A stretch of DNA of 14,304 nucleotides from an uncultured Clostridia bacterium (GCA_945834965.1 CAMAHZ010000015.1:1-14304); one strand, 5' to 3'; counted from the stretch's first letter, positions 6,376 to 13,866 are shown. The notes: generated from the letters alone by a model not told the origin. Numbers and translations: made by a program.

Positions 6376-7659
6376 TTAGGGAACGTAGTCGAATTCCACG
6401 TCGCCTATGATTACCGTGTCGCCCTGCTTTAAGCCCATTTTAAGCAGCTTTGAAATTACGCCCTTGTCCCTTAAAATCTTTTGGAAATAAGCCATAGACT
6501 CGGCGTCGTTTAAAGCGACGTTCCTGCACAGCATATCGACGAGCGAGCCAACGACGACGTACGCCCCGTTTTCGTCGATATAGATTTCAAATTCGAGATT
6601 GCCGCTCTTTCTGTAGGTGAACTCTTCGTCCACTTCTACAGGCTCTGCCTTGGGCAGGGTGGAAAGTATTTCCCAAACGCCCTTTATAAGCTCTTCCGTG
6701 CCTTCGCCGCTTACTGCGGTAATGGGGTAAAGCTTGTACTTTCTTGAAAACTTCTTTTTAAACGCCTTTAAATTTTCTTCCGCACCGGCGACGTCGCACT
6801 TGTTTAACGCTACCACCTGCGGAAGAGATGATAGCTTTTCGGAATACTCCTTAAGCTCCGCGTTGATTTTGATAAAGTCGTCTATGGGGTCACGCTCTTC
6901 ACAGCCCGAAATATCGACGACGTGAACGAGCATTCTCGTCCTTTCGATATGGCGCAAGAAGTCGTGCCCTAAGCCTGCGCCCTGCGCCGCACCTTCAATT
7001 AGCCCGGGAATGTCCGCCGCAACGAAGCTGTCGTCGTATAATTTTACTACGCCTAAGTTGGGCGAAAGCGTGGTAAAGTGATAGTTTGCAATCTTGGGGT
7101 GAGCCGCCGTTATCTTTGAAAGCAGGGTGGACTTACCCACGTTGGGGAAACCGATAAGCCCCACGTCTGCAATGACCTTAAGCTCTAAGGTGAGTTCGTG
7201 CAGTTCAGTCTTTTCGCCCTTTTGAGCGAAGTTGGGGGCGTGCCTTCTTGCCGTGGTAAAGCGCACGTTGCCTTTACCGCCCCTGCCGCCTTCCGCAATC
7301 AGCTTTTTATCTGCGTCGTTGAACATATCTGCAATGATTGAACCCGTCTCTACGTCTTTAACGATTGTACCGACGGGTACTTTTATGATTACGTCCGCAC
7401 CGCTTTTACCGAAGCACTGGTTGGTTCCGCCCCTTTCGCCGTTTCCTGCGACGTACTTCGTCTTGTACCTGAAGGGAAGAAGGGTGTTTAAAGAGCCGTC
7501 TGCAACGATATAGATATCGCCGCCCTTACCGCCGTCGCCGCCGTCCGGTCCGCAAGCGGGTTTGCCCTTATACGCCTTAAACGAATTCATACCGTCGCCG
7601 CCGTCGCCAGCCTTTATAGTTATTTTAACCTTGTCTATAAAAATTGAATTATCTGCCAT
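6376..7659 (-). CDS. obgE: GTPase ObgE/CgtA
   Basis: 427 residues with all three domains of the Gram-positive type. The glycine-rich Obg domain occupies about 1-158 (GDGGDGMNSF, GPDGGDGGKGGD). The G domain has G1 GFPNVGKST (170-178), switch I YHFTTLSPNLG (193-203), G3 DIPG (216-219), G4 NKCD (286-289) and G5 TAVSGEG (314-320). A C-terminal OCT domain spans about 345-427. Obg binds late 50S intermediates and responds to ppGpp and the GTP/GDP ratio. All key residues are present. The first 11 bases of the gene overlap the end of rho, and AAAGG precedes the ATG within the rho coding sequence, so translation is likely coupled. yhbY follows. Confidence 0.97.
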   Translation of the reverse strand: MADNSIFIDKVKITIKAGDGGDGMNSFKAYKGKPACGPDGGDGGKGGDIYIVADGSLNTLLPFRYKTKYVAGNGERGGTNQCFGKSGADVIIKVPVGTIVKDVETGSIIADMFNDADKKLIAEGGRGGKGNVRFTTARRHAPNFAQKGEKTELHELTLELKVIADVGLIGFPNVGKSTLLSKITAAHPKIANYHFTTLSPNLGVVKLYDDSFVAADIPGLIEGAAQGAGLGHDFLRHIERTRMLVHVVDISGCEERDPIDDFIKINAELKEYSEKLSSLPQVVALNKCDVAGAEENLKAFKKKFSRKYKLYPITAVSGEGTEELIKGVWEILSTLPKAEPVEVDEEFTYRKSGNLEFEIYIDENGAYVVVGSLVDMLCRNVALNDAESMAYFQKILRDKGVISKLLKMGLKQGDTVIIGDVEFDYVP

Positions 7660-9082
7660 GATAAACCTTTGTCAACGCCTTAGCCTTTAGACAGAACTCG
7701 GCGTTATTTTCCGTATTGTTCATTGCTGAATACAGCTCTTCTTCCGATAAATTTTTTGAAAGCACGCTGCGTATTTGCGCGGACGCTTCAAGCTCCTGCG
7801 GGGAAAGCAAAAGCTCTTCCTTTCTCGCGCCCGAAGAGTGCACGTTTATTGCAGGGAATATTCTGCGCTCTGCCATAGCGCGTGAAAGGGTTAATTCCAT
7901 ATTGCCCATCGACTTAAACTCTTCGTAGATAATATCGTCTAACTTACTGCCCGTATCGACGAGCGCCGTTGCGATAATCGTGAGCGAGCCGCCGCCGTCG
8001 ACGTTGCGTGCAGAGCCGAAAATACGCTTTGCTTCTACTATTGCCTGCGGGTCAAGTCCGCCCGAAAGCGTTCTGCCCGAATTGCTGAGCGCGTTATATG
8101 CACGGGTTAAACGGGTTATACTGTCTAACAAGACCACCACGTCCCTGCCTTCTTCGACCTGCCTTTTTGCATACGAGAGCGTAAGAGCCGCAACGTGCGT
8201 GTGGTGGTAATCGCCCTTGTCGAACGTGGAATAAAATATTTCCGCACCTTCAACCGTACGGCGGAAGTCGGTAACTTCTTCGGGGCGCTCGTCGATAAGC
8301 AGCACGATAACCGTTGCGTTAGGGTGGTTTTCTAAAGTTGATTTTGCAATATCCTTAAGCATAGTCGTCTTACCTGCTTTAGGCGGCGAGACGATTAACG
8401 CCCTTTGACCAAACCCTATAGGCGAGAATAAATCTATCACCCTGTCGGTTAAGGTACAGCCCTTGCGCTCTAAGCTTATGCGCCTGTCGGGGAAACAAGC
8501 GGTAAGCTCTTCAAACGGGGTTGCCCTGTTGAACGACGGGGCTTTGCCGTTGACCGAAAGGATATATATTACGCCCGGGCACTCGTTAGGGCGGCGGCGT
8601 TTTGCCTTGCAGACTATTTTGTCGCCTTCCCTTAAGCGGTATTTGTTTACGAAGGATACGTGCATAAACACGTCTTCCGTAGAAGAAATTTGCATATTCT
8701 GCGTGCGGATAAACCAGTATTTATCCGAAAATTCCAAAACGCCGGAGTAGGTTTCGGCGACTTCCTTTTCTTCAAAAACGGCAACCGCGTCCACACTTTC
8801 AGCCCCTTCGTCAGGCTTTATAGAGCTTTCTAAATAGCTATCTCGGCAGGCGTTAATCTCTTCTAACAATGCGTTATCGCAAGCCTGCGATTTGGGGCGT
8901 GCGCCGCGCGTTGCAGGCGGACAGGGCTGCGCCTTTGCAGACGCTATATCTAAAATATCGCAAATAAGCTCGTCCCGCTTTTTCGTGGTGGGCAGAGAAA
9001 CGCCTACCGCCCTGCCTATCTGCCTTAGCTCGTAGACGTTTTTATCCTTGAGTTTGTTCTTTAATTGTTCTAATAATTCCAT
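7649..9082 (-). CDS. rho: Transcription termination factor Rho
   Basis: 477 residues, somewhat longer than E. coli Rho (419) because of a linker of about 60 residues after the N-terminal domain. Order: Rho_N helical domain (about 1-47), a low-complexity then acidic linker (about 48-110), cold-shock-like primary RNA-binding domain (about 111-178, YSGVLEF and YWFIRT), then the RecA-type motor. Walker A SPPKAGKTT (232-240), catalytic glutamate region LLIDERPEEVTDF (261-273), Walker B VVVLLDSITRLTRAYN (315-330), R/Q-loop EAKRIFGSARNVDGGGS (350-366), and the arginine-finger region LSRAMAERRIFPAI (399-412). The hexameric ATPase should be active. There is no strong ribosome binding site: GGGGG lies about 14 bases from the ATG. 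A long gap with a repeat and hairpins lies upstream. rho leads a likely rho-obgE-yhbY transcript. Confidence 0.97.
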   Translation of the reverse strand: MELLEQLKNKLKDKNVYELRQIGRAVGVSLPTTKKRDELICDILDIASAKAQPCPPATRGARPKSQACDNALLEEINACRDSYLESSIKPDEGAESVDAVAVFEEKEVAETYSGVLEFSDKYWFIRTQNMQISSTEDVFMHVSFVNKYRLREGDKIVCKAKRRRPNECPGVIYILSVNGKAPSFNRATPFEELTACFPDRRISLERKGCTLTDRVIDLFSPIGFGQRALIVSPPKAGKTTMLKDIAKSTLENHPNATVIVLLIDERPEEVTDFRRTVEGAEIFYSTFDKGDYHHTHVAALTLSYAKRQVEEGRDVVVLLDSITRLTRAYNALSNSGRTLSGGLDPQAIVEAKRIFGSARNVDGGGSLTIIATALVDTGSKLDDIIYEEFKSMGNMELTLSRAMAERRIFPAINVHSSGARKEELLLSPQELEASAQIRSVLSKNLSEEELYSAMNNTENNAEFCLKAKALTKVYHGR

Positions 9083-9149
9083 TATTACGGTGATTAACCC
9101 CCTGAAAATCGAATTTTGAAAGTTGTGAAAAATCGGGAAGAATTTTGCC

Positions 9150-9175
9150 TTTATCGGTTTTTAAACGCCGATAAA
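9150..9175 (-). promoter_or_regulatory. Hairpin in the probable rho leader
   Basis: TTTATCGG (9150-9157) and CCGATAAA (9168-9175) form a perfect 8-bp inverted repeat with a ten-base loop, about 70 bases before the rho start codon. No run of U follows on either strand, so it is not a simple terminator. It could be an RNA structure in the leader or an operator. Confidence 0.4.
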
Positions 9176-9273
9176 TTTAGTGAAATATGGTACGGATTAA
9201 GCTGAAAATACTACAGCCCGTTTGTAAAAATATTTTGGAACGGCTTTAAAAATGCCGAAAAAGACGAAATGTT

Positions 9274-9317
9274 AAAGTGATTGTCTTGACGCCTATAAGC
9301 GATTAGCTTGACGCCTA
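9274..9317. repeat. Tandem direct repeat, two copies of 22 bp, upstream of rho
   Basis: Read on the minus strand, two adjacent 22-base units match at 18 positions and share an identical TAGGCGTCAAG core followed by AATC and CTT. The plus-strand cores CTTGACGCCTA lie at 9285-9295 and 9307-9317, a spacing of two helical turns, as expected for a dimeric or cooperative DNA-binding protein. It is too short and has too few copies for a CRISPR. Confidence 0.65.
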
Positions 9318-9372
9318 CTGAAAGTTATTAAAATATTAATTGATTTTAATTTATGTTTTAAAGTTTAAAGAT

Positions 9373-10023
9373 TTAGTCTCTGTTTAAGACGATTACGGTC
9401 GTTTTCTCGCCGTCGATATCTTCGCGAGAGAGCTCTATCTCGCCGTCCGCTTCCTGAATTTCAACGTTTTCGCCGTCGAATTCAGAGAGAAAATCGTCCA
9501 CCTTGTCGATATCTAAGTTACACCCTTTAGTGCGGTAGTGCATAGGTATAACCACGTCGGGCATAATTCTATCCACGTATTCCTTTGCCGTTGCGCCGTC
9601 TATGGTGTACTTGCCGCCGACGGGAATTAAAAGTACGTTTACGGGCAGAATAGCTTCGATAAGCTCGGGGGTGCAATCTTCGCCCAAGTCGCCGAGATGG
9701 CATAAATCCAAACCGTCCATACGGAATTTGAATATTACGTTTTCACCGCGCTTTTCGCCTGAAAGGTTGTCGTGAAAGCTCTTAATAGCGTTAATTTCCA
9801 CACCCGGCAGTTCGTAACCCTGCTCTTTATCCAACACTACGGGATTGCCCGAGACGTTTTCGACTGCGTCGTGGTCGTAATGGTGATGGGAAACCGTAAC
9901 CGCATCCGCGGAAACGGGCGGCATTTTGTACCCTATCTCTTCGCTGAACGGGTCGCACACGACGGTCGTGCCCGTACTCTCTTTAAGAAGGAAACAAGAA
10001 TGTCCTAAATACTTGATTTTCAT
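9373..10023 (-). CDS. UlaG-like metallo-beta-lactamase-fold hydrolase
   Basis: 216 residues, matching the compact single-domain UlaG/YtkL-like family of metal-dependent hydrolases. Metal ligands are in the expected order: HHHYDH (46-51, giving the HxHxDH motif with H46, H48, D50 and H51), H109-x-x-D112 in CHLGDLG, and H162 in PMHYRT. H84 in SFHD is a family-typical extra histidine. The N-terminus MKIKYLGHSCFLL is also typical. Relatives hydrolyse small phospho-lactones or other esters, but many have no known substrate, and none is suggested here. AGGGG precedes the ATG with good spacing. The gene lies between rho and the tyrA operon on the same strand and probably has its own promoter in the 100-bp gap upstream. 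Confidence 0.9.
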   Translation of the reverse strand: MKIKYLGHSCFLLKESTGTTVVCDPFSEEIGYKMPPVSADAVTVSHHHYDHDAVENVSGNPVVLDKEQGYELPGVEINAIKSFHDNLSGEKRGENVIFKFRMDGLDLCHLGDLGEDCTPELIEAILPVNVLLIPVGGKYTIDGATAKEYVDRIMPDVVIPMHYRTKGCNLDIDKVDDFLSEFDGENVEIQEADGEIELSREDIDGEKTTVIVLNRD

Positions 10024-10041
10024 TGATAACCCCTATTTTTT

Positions 10042-10070
10042 ATTATATGAAAAAATATTTATTTTAAGTA
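10042..10070 (-). promoter_or_regulatory. Candidate promoter of the UlaG-like hydrolase gene
   Basis: On the minus strand a perfect TATAAT (10047-10042) is followed by the AGGGG ribosome binding site and the ATG at 10023. The -35 at 17-bp spacing reads TACTTA and is weak; an AT-rich stretch lies just upstream of the -10. Confidence 0.35.
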
Positions 10071-10123
10071 GTAAAGTAGTTTATTTGCCGTTTGAGTATA
10101 TTTGTCGCGTAAAAGCGATTAAT

Positions 10124-10477
10124 TCAATCTGCGCCCTTTGCAATAAGCGAAATATCGACCGACTTGCGCCCGTCGCCGTCGTCGAAAACGACGGTTATAT
10201 CTTTCCCTAAACCGAAGTCCTGAATATTCAAATATGAACAGTACACTTCGTACGGGGCAGACGTGTTTGAAAACTTTATCCTGCCGACGGTGCGTTTACC
10301 TTGAACGAATTCAACTTCCAACCCGTCGCCTAAGGCTTTATGCACGATTTTGTCCTTTTCGATTTTTAAAAGGAAGTCGGTACCGTCTAAACAGTACAGA
10401 GCAGTTATATTTTCGCCCGTACGCTTGACCTTTGCCTTTACGGGTGCGTTTTGCCCGAATTTAATTAAATATTCCAT
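10124..10477 (-). CDS. Small conserved-looking protein of unknown function (117 aa)
   Basis: A soluble, mainly beta-strand-like protein with alternating hydrophobic and charged residues and no signal or membrane segment. Segments such as KRTVGRIKFSNTSAPYEVYC (61-80) followed by a hydrophobic strand and DITVVFDDGDG recall the calycin-like DUF1934/YwiB proteins, but the match is loose and I do not assign it. Its ATG overlaps the tyrA stop codon by one base (TAATG), so it should be translated by coupling with tyrA. This tight link is the best clue that it is a real gene. No terminator with a U-run is clear downstream; TCGC/GCGA at about 10104-10117 is a weak candidate. Confidence 0.72.
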   Translation of the reverse strand: MEYLIKFGQNAPVKAKVKRTGENITALYCLDGTDFLLKIEKDKIVHKALGDGLEVEFVQGKRTVGRIKFSNTSAPYEVYCSYLNIQDFGLGKDITVVFDDGDGRKSVDISLIAKGAD

Positions 10478-11343
10478 TATTTAAGCTGTGTAACCGTTAT
10501 GCCGTCGCCGACGAAATTTTCCGCCTTGCCGTTTCTGTACGCCGTTGCGCCCACGCTTAAAAATTTTGCAAGGCTTGCCGTATCGCCGTCCCCTTGCGCC
10601 TTTTCAAGCTCTTTTACGAAACCTTGCAGACAGGCGATTAAATTGTTGCACTTATTTAAAAGGTTGTCCGCATTGTCTAAATACAGCGCTGCCCAAGCGT
10701 TTTCGTCTACGCCTGCAATTCTCGTCATATCCTGAAAGCTTCCGCCCGTAAAGCCGAGACAGCCTTCTATCTCTTCGTCGTTGACGTAGGCGTTGGATAC
10801 GACGTGCGCAAGCTGAGAAGTGTAGGCAATCTTTCTATCGTGCAGCTCTGCCGAACACTCTACGAGATACTTAAAGCCCATATCCTTGACCAAAGCTTTG
10901 ATAGTTTCAAGCGAATTATAATCGGTAAACCTGCCGTGCGTTATTACCATACTTGCCCTATCGAACAAGTCCGCACAGGCGTTTTCAATACCCGTAACTT
11001 CCTTACCCGCCATAGGGTGCATACCCACGTAGTTTATAGAAAGGTCTGCGCTATAGACTGCGTCTTCTATCAACCTTTTTACGCCGCAGATATCCGCAAC
11101 GATTGCACCCTTTTTAAAGGGCGTGTTTAAAATGAAGTCCACGGTTGCTTGCGGGGGAAGGGCGACTATAACCGCGTCGTACTTTTCAAACGAGCTTGCA
11201 GCCCCGTCCACTATATTATTTTCAAGCGCGTACTGCAAAGGCTTTGGCGAACGGTTAAAACCTTCTACCCTGTACCCTGCCCTTTTAAGCGCCATTGCCA
11301 TAGAGCCGCCTATAAGCCCTAAGCCAACGATACAAATTTCCAT
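10477..11343 (-). CDS. tyrA: Prephenate dehydrogenase (tyrosine biosynthesis)
   Basis: 288 residues. Converts prephenate to 4-hydroxyphenylpyruvate with NAD(P). The N-terminal Rossmann motif is GLGLIGGS (7-14). The substrate domain carries GMHPMAG (107-113, H109), HDRKIAYTSQLAHVVSNA (168-185, with H168 and H180) and GGSFQDMTRIA (200-210). The length matches the mono-functional enzyme without an ACT domain or fused chorismate mutase. Start choice: the frame is open to an ATG at 11385, but that ATG lies just downstream of a TATAAT, at or before the probable transcription start. The ATG at 11343 has AAGG at good spacing and gives the standard MEICIVGLGLIGG. The gene stands apart from other aromatic amino acid genes in this window. 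The unknown 117-aa gene follows in a one-base overlap. Confidence 0.93.
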   Translation of the reverse strand: MEICIVGLGLIGGSMAMALKRAGYRVEGFNRSPKPLQYALENNIVDGAASSFEKYDAVIVALPPQATVDFILNTPFKKGAIVADICGVKRLIEDAVYSADLSINYVGMHPMAGKEVTGIENACADLFDRASMVITHGRFTDYNSLETIKALVKDMGFKYLVECSAELHDRKIAYTSQLAHVVSNAYVNDEEIEGCLGFTGGSFQDMTRIAGVDENAWAALYLDNADNLLNKCNNLIACLQGFVKELEKAQGDGDTASLAKFLSVGATAYRNGKAENFVGDGITVTQLK

Positions 11344-11389
11344 AGTTTTTACCTTAACGTATAAGTCTGTCAACAAAATATACATAGGT

Positions 11390-11418
11390 ATTATAGCACA
11401 ATATTTTATTATTTACAA
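11390..11418 (-). promoter_or_regulatory. Promoter of tyrA
   Basis: On the minus strand: TTGTAA (11418-11413), a 17-bp spacer, then TATAAT (11395-11390) preceded by TGC, giving an extended -10 (TGCTATAAT). Transcription should start near 11383, leaving a leader of about 40 bases before the ATG at 11343. This supports the shorter tyrA start. Confidence 0.8.
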
Positions 11419-11483
11419 TTAATTAAATGCAATTAAATAATATTTAGCTTTTCTTGAGAGCAAATAAGCTGAATTTATTCTTT

Positions 11484-11502
11484 GCGTTATATAAAATAAC
11501 GC
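11484..11502. promoter_or_regulatory. Palindromic candidate operator upstream of the pgk promoter
   Basis: GCGTTAT-ataaa-ATAACGC is a perfect 7-bp inverted repeat with a 5-bp centre, ending 17 bp before the pgk -35. A similar half site, GCGTTTAT, recurs at 11508-11515. The dyad size fits a helix-turn-helix repressor or activator. No known glycolysis regulator site is recognised. Confidence 0.5.
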
Positions 11503-11519
11503 CTGTTGCGTTTATTAAG

Positions 11520-11548
11520 TTGACTTTAGGCTGAAAATTATCTATAAT
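11520..11548 (+). promoter_or_regulatory. Promoter of pgk
   Basis: TTGACT (11520-11525), exactly 17 bp, then TATAAT (11543-11548): a near-consensus sigma-A promoter. Transcription should start near 11555, followed by AAGGAG at 11568-11573 and the pgk ATG at 11583. Confidence 0.9.
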
Positions 11549-11582
11549 CCTTGTTGGAATTAAATGTAAGGAGTTTCTTTAT

Positions 11583-12893
11583 ATGAACAAAAAATCGGTT
11601 AAAGACTTAAGGTGCCTTAAAGGCAAGAAAGTTTTGGTAAGATGCGACTTTAACGTACCTATGAAGGACGGCGTTATTACCGACGAAAACAGAATTATAG
11701 GCGCTTTGCCCACCATTAAATACCTTTTGGACAAGGGCGCAAGAGTAACCCTTTGCTCGCATATGGGCAAGCCCCACTCCATCTTCTCTTCCGAAGTTAA
11801 GCTCAACAAGAAGGACTTGAAGAAGGTTGAAAAGGGCGAAGCTACTAAGGAAGAAATCATTGCAAAAGCCTTGAAGGACGAGCCTAAAAAGCTTACCCTT
11901 GCACCCGTTGCGGCAAGACTTAACGAGCTTTTAGGCGGCAAGGTTACGTTTGCTAAGGACGTAATCGGCCCCGACGCTAAGGCAAAGAGAGACGCACTTA
12001 AAGACGGCGAAGCAGTTTTACTTGAAAACCTTCGTTTCCACTGGGAAGAAGAGAAGAAGGACGAGACGTTCTGCAAAGAGCTTGCATACGACGCAACCAT
12101 CTACGTCAACGACGCTTTCGGTACGGCGCACCGCTCTCACGCTTCCACTGCGGCAATCGTCGAATACGGCATAATCAAGACTGCGGTTTGCGGCTTCTTA
12201 ATCGAAAAGGAACTCAACGTTATGGCTGCTACGCTTGAAAACCCCGTTCGCCCCTTCGTTGCAATCTTAGGCGGCGCAAAGGTTGCCGACAAGTTAAACG
12301 TTATCTCCAACCTTTTGGAAAAGTGCGACACGCTTATTATCGGCGGCGGTATGGCTTACACCTTCTTAAAGGCTAAGGGCTACGAAATCGGCACTTCGCT
12401 TTTGGACGAAGAGAAGATTGACTACTGCAAAGAGATGATGGCTAAGGCAGAAAAAGAAGGCAAACAGCTCCTTTTACCCATCGACACCGTTGTAACCAAG
12501 TCCTTCCCCGACCCCATCGACGCTGAAATCGAAGTTACCACCGTTGACAGCGACAAGATACCTGCAGATATGATGGGTATGGATATCGGCGAAAAGACCC
12601 GTCAGCTCTATGCAGACGCTATCCACTCCGCAAAATCCGTAGTTTGGAACGGACCTATGGGCGTATTCGAGAACCCCACCCTTGCAAAGGGTACGATAGC
12701 AGTTGCTCAGGCGCTTGCAGACGTATACGGCAAATGCACCACCATTATCGGCGGCGGCGACTCTGCGGCGGCTGTTCAGCAGCTTGGCTTTGCAGATAAG
12801 ATGACCCACATCTCCACGGGCGGCGGCGCTTCGCTTGAACTGTTCGAAGGCAAAGTCCTTCCCGGTATCGCTTGCCTTAACGACAAGAATTAA
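11583..12893 (+). CDS. pgk: Phosphoglycerate kinase
   Basis: 436 residues. Transfers the phosphate of 1,3-bisphosphoglycerate to ADP in glycolysis, in the cytoplasm. Family motifs: VRCDFNVP (19-26), ENRI with the catalytic arginine R37, SHMGKP (59-64, usually SHLGRP), LENLRFHWEEE (147-157), VNDAFGTAHRSHAST (175-189), WNGPMGVFE (355-363), GGGDSAAAV (390-398) and STGGGASLE (411-419). The protein is about 40 residues longer than usual. The excess is a Lys/Glu-rich insertion at about 65-102 between SHMGKP and LTLAPVAARL, in the N-terminal domain; no stop or frameshift is involved. Codon use is rich in AAG, ATC, AAC and TTC compared with neighbours, as expected for high expression. Strong promoter and AAGGAG site precede it, and a terminator follows. 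Confidence 0.97.
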   Translation: MNKKSVKDLRCLKGKKVLVRCDFNVPMKDGVITDENRIIGALPTIKYLLDKGARVTLCSHMGKPHSIFSSEVKLNKKDLKKVEKGEATKEEIIAKALKDEPKKLTLAPVAARLNELLGGKVTFAKDVIGPDAKAKRDALKDGEAVLLENLRFHWEEEKKDETFCKELAYDATIYVNDAFGTAHRSHASTAAIVEYGIIKTAVCGFLIEKELNVMAATLENPVRPFVAILGGAKVADKLNVISNLLEKCDTLIIGGGMAYTFLKAKGYEIGTSLLDEEKIDYCKEMMAKAEKEGKQLLLPIDTVVTKSFPDPIDAEIEVTTVDSDKIPADMMGMDIGEKTRQLYADAIHSAKSVVWNGPMGVFENPTLAKGTIAVAQALADVYGKCTTIIGGGDSAAAVQQLGFADKMTHISTGGGASLELFEGKVLPGIACLNDKN

Positions 12894-12912
12894 TTAAAAG
12901 GTCTTATATACA

Positions 12913-12949
12913 AAGGGGAAGCTTAACCGCTTCCCCTTACGTTTATTTT
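12913..12949 (+). terminator. Intrinsic terminator after pgk
   Basis: AAGGGGAAGC (12913-12922), a six-base loop, and the exact complement GCTTCCCCTT (12929-12938), followed shortly by TTTATTTT (12942-12949). The stem begins 20 bases after the pgk stop. The next gene begins only six bases after the T-rich stretch, so transcripts that read through would carry the hairpin just ahead of its start codon. Confidence 0.88.
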
Positions 12950-12954
12950 GGAAA

Positions 12955-13851
12955 ATGCAAAAGTCAGTTAAGAAAAAATTAATCAAAGAGAAAAAGCCGA
13001 AGTCGTTTTACGCAAAGTGGGTTAATCCTATGCTTTTGCTATACGGCTTGACCGTAGTGGTTTTGGGCGCAATCGTGATGATTGTTACGCTTTCCGTACC
13101 GTTTGAGAAAGCTGAGCTTGCCGCAATCATAAGCGGAATAATCGCTATTGTTCTATTTATAGCAATTTCGCTTTCGGTGGTCTTTTACTTTACACCGCTG
13201 CTTAAAAAGTCTCAGGCGAAAAGAGATTTTGCACTATGCGACTTTACCCCCTACATATCACGCGACGAAAGCGAAATATTCACCTGCGAATACCACACGT
13301 GCAGGTACACTATGTCAGCTTCCCCGTTCGATAGCGAAGTAAGTTTAACCTTTGAAAACAACAAAGAGACTGAAGAATATATTTCTCAACACTTCGCTCA
13401 AGCCCTGTTAAGCACGCAACTTTATTACAACGGAACCAACCTGTCGCCCTTTTTTATAACCTATTTCTTCGACGGCGACGACGGCATCTCTTTCCGCGTG
13501 GATAAAAAGACGAACGGAGAGATAACCACGCTTGATATCTACGAAATACATACCGCAGAATTTACGGCGGACGGGCTTAAGCTTGGAAAGAAGTTAATAC
13601 CCTATAATCTAATGGATTCCGACGTTAAAACGGGGTTTAGTAAGGATACGGATTTTTACGCCGCAATAAGGCTGTTTATTAATCACGAAGACGGATTTCT
13701 GTCCTTTCAATTCTCTTCCCGCATTGCGGAAATTATCAAGCGATTTAGTATAAAGGTTTGGAATAAAGACGTATTCGACTACGTTTTGGATAACCCTGCC
13801 CGTGCCTTTGAACAGACGGCGTTGCAGTCGGGACTAAAGAAACTTAAATAA
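12955..13851 (+). CDS. Two-TM membrane protein of unknown function
   Basis: 298 residues. A lysine-rich N-terminus (MQKSVKKKLIKEKKPK) precedes two predicted membrane helices (about 25-46 and 54-80), joined by a short loop, so both ends should be cytoplasmic. The remaining 215 residues are soluble, with mixed alpha and beta character and many aromatic residues (for example SPFFITYFFDGDDG, about 164-177). The family is not recognised and no catalytic motif was found. The start codon lies directly behind the pgk terminator and has only a weak GGA upstream, so expression may depend on read-through from pgk. tpiA follows with its own promoter. Base and codon use are less biased than in pgk. Confidence 0.75.
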   Translation: MQKSVKKKLIKEKKPKSFYAKWVNPMLLLYGLTVVVLGAIVMIVTLSVPFEKAELAAIISGIIAIVLFIAISLSVVFYFTPLLKKSQAKRDFALCDFTPYISRDESEIFTCEYHTCRYTMSASPFDSEVSLTFENNKETEEYISQHFAQALLSTQLYYNGTNLSPFFITYFFDGDDGISFRVDKKTNGEITTLDIYEIHTAEFTADGLKLGKKLIPYNLMDSDVKTGFSKDTDFYAAIRLFINHEDGFLSFQFSSRIAEIIKRFSIKVWNKDVFDYVLDNPARAFEQTALQSGLKKLK

Positions 13852-13866
13852 TTTGGTTTGCCATTG

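Larger units (their letters stand above)
9083..9372. other. 290-bp non-coding gap upstream of rho
   Basis: No open frame with coding character and no tRNA-like or known riboswitch-like fold was seen. The gap is AT-rich and holds a two-copy 22-bp tandem repeat (9274-9317), a short CGGC/GCCG inverted repeat (9241-9257) and an 8-bp hairpin (9150-9175). A long leader would fit a regulated rho, since Rho controls its own synthesis in several bacteria, but no convincing -35/-10 pair was found for the minus strand. Confidence 0.6.

Noticed and set aside
9241..9257. CGGC/GCCG inverted repeat as terminator of the UlaG-like gene
   Set aside because: The stem is only four base pairs, with no proper T-tract on the minus strand.
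9274..9317. CRISPR-like repeat
   Set aside because: Only two directly adjacent 22-bp units, no spacers and no cas genes.
11344..11385. ATG at 11385 as the start of tyrA
   Set aside because: It lies immediately after a TATAAT and at or before the expected transcription start; ATG 11343 has a ribosome binding site and the standard family N-terminus.
11344..11582. Riboswitch or small RNA in the tyrA-pgk gap
   Set aside because: The gap is explained by two divergent promoters, short leaders and a dyad; no T-box, tRNA-like or known aptamer core was seen.
11579..12100. 173-codon open frame antisense to pgk
   Set aside because: It lies fully within pgk on the other strand, is Ser/Phe-rich low-complexity, and has no ribosome binding site; it is a shadow of pgk codon bias.
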